A stretch of 64,000 nt of DNA, taken from Mimachlamys varia (lineage: Eukaryota; Mollusca; Bivalvia; Pectinida; Pectinidae). The translations under genes were made by a program, and so were the position numbers. The stretch is from assembly GCA_947623455.1 (NCBI GenBank), contig OX392538.1:1798001-1862000 (forward strand). Direction: 5' to 3'. Below are positions 15,201-27,200 of this stretch, piece by piece. The notes beneath the pieces were generated by a model. That model saw only the letters and a list, made by a program, of their open reading frames with translations. It ran no database searches and was not told the origin of the DNA. Every line of letters begins with the position of its first letter. Position 1 is the stretch's first letter.

Positions 15201-18200
15201 GGTGTATCGTAGGTAAACAAGCCTACCTCTAGGTGTATCATAGGTAAACAAGCCTACCTCTGGGTGTATCATAGGTAAACAAGCCTACCTCTAGGTGTAT
15301 CATAGGTAAACAAGCCTACCTCTGGGTGTATCACAGGTAAACAAGTCTACCTCTGGGTGTATCATAGGTAAACAAGCCTACCTCTAGGTGTATCATAGGT
15401 AAACAAGCCTACCTCTAGGTGTATCATAGGTAAACAAGCCTACCTCTAGGTGTATCATAGGTAAACAAGCCTACCTCTGGGTGTATCATAGGTAAACAAG
15501 CCTACCTCTAGGTGTATCATAGGTAAACAAGCCTACCTCTGGGTGTATCATAGGTAAACAAGCCTACCTCTGGGTGTATCATAGGTAAACAAGTCTACCT
15601 CTAGGTGTATCATAGGTAAACCAGCCTACCTCTGGGTGTATCACAGGTAAACAAGCCTACCTCTAGGTGTATCATAGGTAAACAAGTCTACCTCTGGGTG
15701 TATCATAGGTAAACAAGCCTACCTCTAGGTGTATCATAGGTAAACAAGCCTACCTCTAGGTGTATCATAGGTAAACAAGCCTACCTCTGGGTGTATCATA
15801 GGTAAACAAGCCTACCTCTGGGTGTATCATAGGTAAACAAGTCTACCTCTAGGTGTATCACAGGTAAACAAGCCTACCTCTAGGTGTATCATAGGTAAAC
15901 AAGCCTACCTCTGGGTGTATCATAGGTAAACAAGTCTACCTCTAGGTGTATCATAGGTAAACCAGCCTACCTCTGGGTGTATCACAGGTAAACAAGCCTA
16001 CCTCTAGGTGTATCATAGGTAAACAAGCCTACCTCTAGGTGTATCATAGGTAAACAAGCCTACCTCTAGGTGTATCATAGGTAAACAAGCCTACCTCTGG
16101 GTGTATCATAGGTAAACAAGTCTACCTCTGGGTGTATCGTAGGTAAACAAGCCTACCTCTGGGTGTATCGTAGGTAAACAAGCCTACCTCTGGGTGTATC
16201 ACAGGTAAACAAGCCTATCTCTGGGTGTATCATAGGTAAACAAGTCTACCTCTGGGTGTATCGTAGGTAAACAAGTCTACCTCTGGGTGTATCATAGGTA
16301 AACAAGCCTACCTCTGGGTGTATCGTAGGTAAACAAGCCTACCTCTGGGTGTATCATAGGTAAACAAGCCTACCTCTAGGTGTATCATAGGTAAACAAGC
16401 CTACCTCTGGGTGTATCGTAGGTAAACAAGCCTACCTCTGGGTGTATCATAGGTAAACAAGCCTACCTCTGGGTGTATCGTAGGTAAACAAGCCTACCTC
16501 TGGGTGTATCATAGGTAAACAAGTCTACCTCTAGGTGTATCACAGGTAAACAAGCCTACCTCTAGGTGTATCATAGGTAAACAAGCCTACCTCTGGGTGT
16601 ATCATAGGTAAACAAGTCTACCTCTAGGTGTATCATAGGTAAACCAGCCTACCTCTGGGTGTATCACAGGTAAACAAGCCTACCTCTAGGTGTATCATAG
16701 GTAAACAAGCCTACCTCTAGGTGTATCATAGGTAAACAAGCCTACCTCTAGGTGTATCATAGGTAAACAAGCCTACCTCTGGGTGTATCATAGGTAAACA
16801 AGTCTACCTCTGGGTGTATCGTAGGTAAACAAGCCTACCTCTGGGTGTATCGTAGGTAAACAAGCCTACCTCTGGGTGTATCACAGGTAAACAAGCCTAC
16901 CTCTGGGTGTATCACAGGTAAACAAGCCTACCTCTAGGTGTATCATAGGTAAACAAGCCTACCTCTAGGTGTATCATAGGTAAACAAGCCTACCTCTAGG
17001 TGTATCATAGGTAAACAAGCCTACCTCTAGGTGTATCATAGGTAAACAAGTCTACCTCTGGGTGTATCGTAGGTAAACAAGCCTACCTCTGGGTGTATCG
17101 TAGGTAAACAAGCCTATCTCTGGGTGTATCATAGGTAAACAAGCCTATCTCTGGGTGTATCATAGGTAAACAAGCCTACCTCTAGGTGTATCATAGGTAA
17201 ACAAGTCTACCTCTGGGTGTATCGTAGGTAAACAAGTCTACTTCTGGGTGTATCATAGGTAAACAAGCCTACCTCTGGGTGTATCGTAGGTAAACAAGCC
17301 TACCTCTGGGTGTATCATAGGTAAACAAGCCTACCTCTGGGTGTATCGTAGGTAAACAAGCCTACCTCTGGGTGTATCGTAGGTAAACAAGCCTACCTCT
17401 GGGTGTATCATAGGTAAACAAGCCTACCTCTGGGTGTATCGTAGGTAAACAAGCCTACCTCTGGGTGTATCATAGGTAAACAAGCCTACCTCTGGGTGTA
17501 TCGTAGGTAAACAAGCCTACCTCTGGGTGTATCGTAGGTAAACAAGCCTACCTCTAGGTGTATCATAGGTAAACAAGCCTACCTCTGGGTGTATCGTAGG
17601 TAAACAAGCCTACCTCTGGGTGTATCATAGGTAAACAAGCCTACCTCTGGGTGTATCGTAGGTAAACAAGCCTACCTCTGGGTGTATCGTAGGTAAACAA
17701 GCCTACCTCTGGGTGTATCGTAGGTAAACAAGCCTACCTCTGGGTGTATCGTAGGTAAACAAGCCTACCTCTGGGTGTATCATAGGTAAACAAGTCTACC
17801 TCTACGTGTATCATAGGTAAACAAGCCTACCTCTAGGTGTATCGTAGGTAAACAAGCCTACCTCTAGGTGTATCGTAGGTAAACAAGCCTACCTCTGGGT
17901 GTATCACAGGTAAACAAGCCTACCTCTGGGTGTATCGTAGGTAAACAAGCCTACCTCTAGGTGTATCGTAGGTAAACAAGCCTACCTCTAGGTGTATCGT
18001 AGGTAAACAAGCCTACCTCTAGGTGTATCATAGGTAAACAAGCCTACCTCTAGGTGTATCATAGGTAAACAAGCCTACCTCTAGGTGTATCATAGGTAAA
18101 CAAGCCTACCTCTAGGTGTATCATAGGTAAACAAGCCTACCTCTGGGTGTATTGTAGGTAAACAAGCCTACCTCTAGGTGTATCGTAGGTAAACAAGCCT

Positions 18201-21200
18201 ACCTCTAGGTGTATGATAGGTAAACAAGCCTACCTCTGGGTGTATCATAGGTAAACAAGCCTACCTCTAGGTGTATCATAGGTAAACAAGCCTACCTCTG
18301 GGTGTATCACAGGTAAACAAGTCTACCTCTGGGTGTATCATAGGTAAACAAGCCTACCTCTAGGTGTATCATAGGTAAACAAGCCTACCTCTAGGTGTAT
18401 CATAGGTAAACAAGCCTACCTCTAGGTGTATCATAGGTAAACAAGCCTACCTCTGGGTGTATCATAGGTAAACAAGCCTACCTCTAGGTGTATCATAGGT
18501 AAACAAGCCTACCTCTGGGTGTATCATAGGTAAACAAGCCTACCTCTGGGTGTATCATAGGTAAACAAGTCTACCTCTAGGTGTATCATAGGTAAACCAG
18601 CCTACCTCTGGGTGTATTACAGGTAAACAAGCCTACCTCTAGGTGTATCATAGGTAAACAAGTCTACCTCTGGGTGTATCATAGGTAAACAAGCCTACCT
18701 CTAGGTGTATCATAGGTAAACAAGCCTACCTCTAGGTGTATCATAGGTAAACAAGCCTACCTCTGGGTGTATCATAGGTAAACAAGCCTACCTCTGGGTG
18801 TATCATAGGTAAACAAGTCTACCTCTAGGTGTATCACAGGTAAATAAGCCTACCTCTAGGTGTATCATAGGTAAACAAGCCTACCTCTGGGTGTATCATA
18901 GGTAAACAAGTCTACCTCTAGGTGTATCATAGGTAAACCAGCCTACCTCTGGGTGTATCACAGGTAAACAAGCCTACCTCTAGGTGTATCATAGGTAAAC
19001 AAGCCTACCTCTAGGTGTATCATAGGTAAACAAGCCTACCTCTAGGTGTATCATAGGTAAACAAGCCTACCTCTGGGTGTATCATAGGTAAACAAGTCTA
19101 CCTCTGGGTGTATCGTAGGTAAACAAGCCTACCTCTGGGTGTATCGTAGGTAAACAAGCCTACCTCTGGGTGTATCACAGGTAAACAAGCCTATCTCTGG
19201 GTGTATCATAGGTAAACAAGTCTACCTCTGGGTGTATCGTAGGTAAACAAGTCTACCTCTGGGTGTATCATAGGTAAACAAGCCTACCTCTGGGTGTATC
19301 GTAGGTAAACAAGCCTACCTCTGGGTGTATTGTAGGTAAACAAGCCTACCTCTAGGTGTATCATAGGTAAACAAGCCTACCTCTGGGTGTATCGTAGGTA
19401 AACAAGCCTACCTCTGGGTGTATCATAGGTAAACAAGCCTACCTCTGGGTGTATCGTAGGTAAACAAGCCTACCTCTGGGTGTATCATAGGTAAACAAGC
19501 CTACCTCTGGGTGAATCGTAGGTAAACAAGCCTACCTCTGGGTGTATCGTAGGTAAACAAGCCTACCTCTAGGTGTATCATAGGTAAACAAGCCTACCTC
19601 TGGGTGTATCGTAGGTAAACAAGCCTACCTCTGGGTGTATCATAGGTAAACAAGTCTACCTCTACGTGTATCATAGGTAAACAAGCCTACCTCTAGGTGT
19701 ATCGTAGGTAAACAAGCCTACCTCTAGGTGTATCATAGGTAAACAAGCCTACCTCTGGGTGTATCACAGGTAAACAAGCCTACCTCTGGGTGTATCGTAG
19801 GTAAACAAGCCTACCTCTAGGTGTATCGTAGGTAAACAAGCCTACCTCTAGGTGTATCGTAGGTAAACAAGCCTACCTCTAGGTGTATCATAGGTAAACA
19901 AGCCTACCTCTGGGTGTATCGTAGGTAAACAAGCCTACCTCTAGGTGTATCATAGGTAAACAAGCCTACCTCTAGGTGTATCGTAGGTAAACAAGCCTAC
20001 CTCTGGGTGTATTGTAGGTAAACAAGCCTACCTCTGGGTGTATCATAGGTAAACAAGCCTACCTCTAGGTGTATCGTAGGTAAACAAGCCTACCTCTGGG
20101 TGTATCGTAGGTAAACAAGCCTACCTCTAGTTGTATCGTAGGTAAACAAGCCTACCTCTAGGTGTATCATAGGTAAACAAGTCTACCTCTGGGTGTATCG
20201 TAGGTAAACAAGCCTACCTCTGGGTGTATTGTAGGTAAACAAGCCTACCTCTGGGTGTATCATAGGTAAACAAGCCTACCTCTAGGTGTATCGTAGGTAA
20301 ACAAGCCTACCTCTAGGTGTATCGTAGGTAAACAAGCCTACCTCTGGGTGTATCGTAGGTAAACAAGCCTACCTCTGGGTGTATCATAGGTAAACAAGTC
20401 TACCTCTACGTGTATCATAGGTAAACAAGCCTACCTCTAGGTGTATCGTAGGTAAACAAGCCTACCTCTAGGTGTATCATAGGTAAACAAGCCTACCTCT
20501 GGGTGTATCACAGGTAAACAAGCCTACCTCTGGGTGTATCGTAGGTAAACAAGCCTACCTCTAGGTGTATCGTAGGTAAACAAGCCTACCTCTAGGTGTA
20601 TCGTAGGTAAACAAGCCTACCTCTAGGTGTATCATAGGTAAACAAGCCTACCTCTGGGTGTATCGTAGGTAAACAAGCCTACCTCTAGGTGTATCATAGG
20701 TAAACAAGCCTACCTCTAGGTGTATCGTAGGTAAACAAGCCTACCTCTGGGTGTATTGTAGGTAAACAAGCCTACCTCTGGGTGTATCATAGGTAAACAA
20801 GCCTACCTCTAGGTGTATCGTAGGTAAACAAGCCTACCTCTGGGTGTATCGTAGGTAAACAAGCCTACCTCTAGTTGTATCGTAGGTAAACAAGCCTACC
20901 TCTAGGTGTATCATAGGTAAACAAGTCTACCTCTGGGTGTATCGTAGGTAAACAAGCCTACCTCTGGGTGTATTGTAGGTAAACAAGCCTACCTCTGGGT
21001 GTATCATAGGTAAACAAGCCTACCTCTAGGTGTATCGTAGGTAAACAAGCCTACCTCTAGGTGTATCGTAGGTAAACAAGCCTACCTCTGGGTGTATCGT
21101 AGGTAAACAAGCCTACCTCTAGGTGTATCATAGGTAAACAAGCCTACCTCTGGGTATATCGTAGGTAAACAAGCCTACCTCTAGGTGTATCGTAGGTAAA

Positions 21201-24200
21201 CAAGCCTACCTCTGGGTGTATCATAGGTAAACAAGCCTACCTCTAGGTGTATCATAGGTAAACAAGCCTACCTCTAGGTGTATCATAGGTAAACAAGCCT
21301 ACCTCTAGGTGTATCATAGGTATCTGTCTCGGTTTCTGTGGTTTCTGTGTCACTGCTTTCCTCTGTCTCCTCAGAACCCTCTGTTTCGTAGTCCTCCGAC
21401 TCACTCTCCCCGCGTGGTTCAGTACGAGCTGACGCCATTGTGTCCCCACCATCTGCTGGTAAACAATAATACAAGTCCTCGTTACAAGAACAAACCTCTC
21501 AGTCAGCACTAAAAAATAATTTTTGATAAAGCACTGTGTCTGTGTAACTAACACGGTTATTAGGTTTACTAAATTGTATAGAGTGGATTATCAACAGACC
21601 TGTTTTACAGGTGACGGGTGTGTTGTCGGCTAGGTCGTCACTCTGGGTCTGGGACTGAGACACAGAGAAGGTCAGTGTCTGGGACTGAGATTTCACATCT
21701 TCCTCCTCCTCCTCGTCCTCCTTCACCTCCTCCAGCTTCGGCAGGTTCTCCAGCCTCACCTCTCGTGTCTCTTCTTCCTCTTCCTCCTCCTCTACTGGTG
21801 ATGCAGGGAGGGGTGATGTTGTCTGTGGTGTTACACGTCCCTATATAACATAGCAAGGTCAAATAGGGTTATACAAGGTCACATAAGGTTACACAAGGTT
21901 ACACAAGGTCACACAAGGTTACATAAGGTAGTATAAGGTAACACAAGGTCACATAAGGTTACCCAAGGTTACACCAGGTCACACAAGGTTACACAAGGTT
22001 ACACAAGGTTACACAAGGATACAAAAGTTTAAACAAGGTCACACATGGTTGCACAAGGTTACATGAGGTAGCACAAGGTAACCCAAGGTCACACAAGGTT
22101 ACAAAAGGTTTACATAATATAGACAGGATAGACAGGACACACAATGAAAATTCTCGCTTTAGTTCAGAAAATATATTCCTTTGAACACAGGTAAGTTTAA
22201 ACTAACACAATGGGGAAATTGTTATGGAAGCATTTCTAAAACTTTCAATTACCGTTTGAGAGACAGTTTCCTCAGAAATGGCAGCCATCTCAGTCTTGGG
22301 GTCATCCCGGGCCATACAGAAGTATTTCATGACAGTGTCTTCCATAATCCGCGAAAACCAATTAGAATCTGAAACCAGAAGATTCTGCCATCAATATCCT
22401 GTATGGACAGGTGGGAACAAGTTGTCAAGGTTACGATGTATCATACAATGGTGAGTGGTGCTGTGTCCTGTAACTTATACAGCAATATACTGTATGGACA
22501 GGTAGGAACAAGTTGTCAAGGTTACGATGTATCATACAATGGTGAACGGTGCTGTGTCCTGTAACTTATACAGCAATATACTGTATGGACCGGTGGGAAC
22601 AAGTTGTCAAGGTTACGATGTATCATACAATGGTGAATGGTGCTGTGTCCTGTAACTTATACAGCAATATACTGTATGGACAGGTGGGAACAAGTTGTCA
22701 AGGTTACGATGTATCATACAATGGTGAGTGGTGCTGTGTCCTGTAACTTATACAGCAATATACTGTATGGACAGGTGGGAACAAGTTGTCAAGGTTACGA
22801 TGTATCTTACAATGGTGAATGGTGCTGTGTCCTGTAACTTATACAGCAATATACTGTATGGACAGGTGGGAACAAGTTGTCAAGGTTACGATGTATCATA
22901 CAATGGTGAATGGTGCTGTGTCCTGTAACTTATACAGCAATATCACTAATGAAGTCCTACAATTTATTCAGCAATATCACTAATGAAGTCCTGCAATTCA
23001 TTCAGCAATATCACTAATGAAGTCCTGCAATTCATTCAGCAATATCACTAATGAAGTCCTGCAATTCATTCAGCAATATCACCAATGTCTAGTTAAAGTC
23101 TAACCAAACAAATACTGAAATAGTGTTATTCACATTAATTATGAATGAAAAAAGACATCACATTACAAAACATTTGGTACAGAGACTTACCGTCCTCGTG
23201 TACTAGCCGGTCAGCAAATGTACGTGTACACTCGTGACACCAGAGCTGGGCGATGACCTTCATCATAGGCGCAGCCGTTTCCTGTGGCTGTGCACCACCA
23301 CCTATACTGACGGAGCGAGAGCGAGACTCCCACGAAGTCTGGCGTGACACCTGGTTACTACGGCTACCACCTACAACAAGATTGTACACTAGGCTTTTAC
23401 TTTTAACACCATTAGGAAACACAAGTGTGAGGAATGAAACGTTCCGTTACTAAATCTGATGAGAATTTCAACATAACACGACATTTCAATTTCCTCTGAA
23501 AGTCAACAAATCAATTTAACATCTCTCCCATAAAAAGTGAGCCTTGAATCCTAACAAAGTAACCTGTCATTGAATTACTCACGAGATTCCGTATGGCCAT
23601 CCTTTTTCCGCCTCATCATCTTGCGTGTCCTTGACCTTGGGGACATGAGGAGAATTCCATGGACGACACGAGAAATATCATGTAGTGTGAAGATATAGTG
23701 GGCATTGGCAGGAGTTGCACGGAATTTCTCTTTGATACGATGGTACATCTCAAGTAGTGCCAGGGTCATCGCCTATAACAGGAAGGAGAACTCTAACAAA
23801 GGGACATAACTCTTATAAGATATGACGGAACTCATTTGACTTAAAAGGTCACTTTTTAAACAGTGGAGGGAGCTTTTATAAAACATGAGATCGTCATTCG
23901 ATGGGGAGAGCAGCTAGACTCATAACAAGGGAGGACTTGGAGTGACCCAAAACACTTAAGGTGATTATTACTCTGTAAATTATATAATGATGATGACATG
24001 AACAAGTGGACAAATAGGACTAGTTACCCTGGCAAACTCGAAGTGGTGTTCCACAGAATAGGTGGGGAACTCTTCCAGCCAGTTCTGTAGACTGCGGCCG
24101 TACATACTGAGTAGGCCGTCCAGTGGCGGGGTGAACAAGGTCAGGGTCACAAACAGCCGGGTCAGACGGGATGACATCACGTGGGAAGCCTTGCCCATTC

Positions 24201-27200
24201 CTGAACCTAGTGATGTACAAAGCAACAGTGATGACCTGATATCACCTGAATATATAATTGTAAGGTGACTATGACTTAAGATCATGAATAAACAATGACT
24301 GTTACCAACAATTACGTGTCATTACTGTGTACTGTGTCACAGAGGCCGGACCCTGTTTTTAACATAACAAGCCTCGCTACATTACCTGGTACACAGGGGA
24401 GGGTTGTAGCTGCCAGGAACAGCGCTTCCTCCATGCCTTGGAACTCCTGCCGTTGTTGGTCATATGTACCCCCCTCTGATAACACCTGTTTCAGTAACTC
24501 TAACGGTGGCTGGTAGTCTGAAATACATGTATAACAGAAAAACTCAATTTTCCGCTGCAAACGACACTAAGTCTTGATCTTTATTACGACTAGTTGAAAT
24601 ATCAAAACTTCATTGTGAAATATTGGAAGGTTTTTATCTAACATGCTGTCAAAGTCAACTATCTTATTCATTGAGGCCTTATCTATGTTATATGACCCAT
24701 TGATTATAAGTGATCCAAAAAATAATATCACAATGTCATTATAAACCATAATTTGCACCTGACCTCTAAAATGCTGTTATAAAATTGTTCTGATGATGGA
24801 AGGCCTAGCCTACTAAAACCTGTCAACAATAAAATGCCTACTGTTACAGAACCCTTTCTTATTTTATTTAAGTCTAGTTAGATTTTTGCTGAACATATTG
24901 CTGTACAATTTCTGTGTGATGACTTACTTTCATAGCACTGGGCATGGCTGAGGTCATCGATGAAGAAGAGATGGTACTGCTGGGACTTAGGGGGTGAGCT
25001 GGTCCCACCCGGACCTGACAGGACATTTGACGCCTTGTGTTTCAGCTCGAGGATCTGAGCGACCATCGTGTGTTGGAACAGCTCTGACGACATACTGCGT
25101 GACATGATGATACTGGTGGAGCTGTGCTTAGACAGCACCATGTTCTGTTGATGGAAACACAACACAGGTAACTCAGGTAAAATGGGACAGAACAGGTAAA
25201 CTCAGTTAACTAGGACAGAAAAGGTAAACTCAGTTAACTAGGACAGAACAGGTAAACTCAGTTAAACTAGAACAGAACAAGTAAACTCAGATAAATTAGG
25301 ACAGAACAGGTAAACTAATGTAGGACAAGTAAACTAGTGCAGAACAGGTAAACTAGGATGGAACAGGTAAACTAAGATAGAACAGGTAAACTCCGGTAAA
25401 CTAATGCAGAACAGGTAAACTCAGGTAAACTAGGAAAAACATAGGATAATTCAGTTAAAATAAGGCAGAACAGGTAAATAGAGGTAACCTAGGACTGAGC
25501 AGGTAAACTCAGTTAAAGTAGGACTCAATTCAATACAAAAATATTTCATTAGCAATACAAACATAACACATACAAAGATTTATAAATGCAAATACATTAT
25601 TATTAAAAGAATCAGACAACAGGCTAAGCCTATATTATTCTTCTTTTAGAAATACAAACTTTGTCAAATCAGGACAGTGCAGGTAAACTTAGTCAAAATA
25701 GGACTGAACAAGTAAACTCAATCAAACTAGGACTGAACAGGTAAACTCAATCAAACTAGGACTGAACAGGTAAACTCAATCAAACTAGGACTGAACAGGT
25801 AAACTCAATCAAACTAGGACTGAACAGGTAAACTCAATCAAACTAGGACTGAACAGGTAAACTCAGTCAAACTAGGACAGTGCAGGTAAACTCAGTCAAA
25901 CTAGGACTGAACAGGTAAACTCAGTCAAACTAGGACTGAACAGGTAAACTCAATTAAACTAGGACTGAACAGGTAAACTCAGTCATATCAGAACAGTGCA
26001 GGAAAATATAGCAAAATTCGAAAAAGGTTGTATTCAAGAATTTTCTTCATGTATTCCTCATTCTGGATGATTTTATTTTACCTGTATCAGAGTAGATTTG
26101 CCCACCCCTGGGTTGCCTGCGAGGAGGACTGGTTGGTGAGCCCCCAGTAAAAGGTCCATATGGTACGTATACTTCTCCACCTGTAAACAAACATATATTT
26201 TACTACACATATCACACATTCTCTTACATTGATATTTACTAAATACCAACATCACAACATGAACCAATTCTGATAAACTTAGAAACAGGATCCGGAGAAC
26301 TCACCTCTGTTGTCAGGGTGAAGCCGCCTGCCATGATCTTCATACGTTCCTGCTGTTTGTCGCTCCAGCGGATAAAGGTTCCGGTCTGTTCCTCCAGACA
26401 GTAGTCATACACTGACCCCATCATGGGGATCCGCACAGGATGTGAGGTACGGTACAGGGCATCATGGGAAAACTTACTGAACCTGTCTTTAAATCTAAAC
26501 AGGAAGTAGAACAAAAGATACAGGATGTGAGGTATGGCACAGGGCATCATGGGAAAACTTACTGAACTTGTCTTTAAATCTAAACAGGAAGTAGAACAAA
26601 AGAAAACTAGATTTAGAAATAATTTTTGGTCTAATTTATTGACCTAGAATACCTCTCTTTATGTAAACAGAGACTAAGATATCTACAGAACATACTCATA
26701 CACATTACATTTAATATTTTTCATGCACATTTTATAATTTCACTAACAATCATCTTCAATATCATAATTTCCATACATAACATACTTTTTATATATCATA
26801 CACAAAACATATTTTTAACGGTCGTTTAAAGGTGTACCTTTCGTGTATGTGGCCGCCGAATCCCCAGATATAGGAGAACGCGAATACGCCCTTGAGAATC
26901 TCCAGGTAGTTAGGGATGAGTTGTTCGATGTGTGAGCTGCCCGTCAGGCGACTCGCAGTGTGTTGGGAGGCTGTTACAATACTACTAGACGGGGACTTCT
27001 TACCTGCCTCTGTAAAGTACAGACAGATATAATGTCGTCTGACATTCCAGAACTCAGATGTGATGTGTTTTATTTCAGGTTCCATTATCACTCACTGTTA
27101 ACTTCCACCTGTTCTATTTTATTATTATACAATTATTTCCACCTGTTATATTTTCTTATTATACAATTATTTCCACCTGTTATATTTTCTTATTATACAA

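Noticed and set aside
11315..21320. CRISPR array (31-bp direct repeats)
   Set aside because: Repeats are contiguous with no unique spacers, there are no cas genes, and the setting is a eukaryotic intron.
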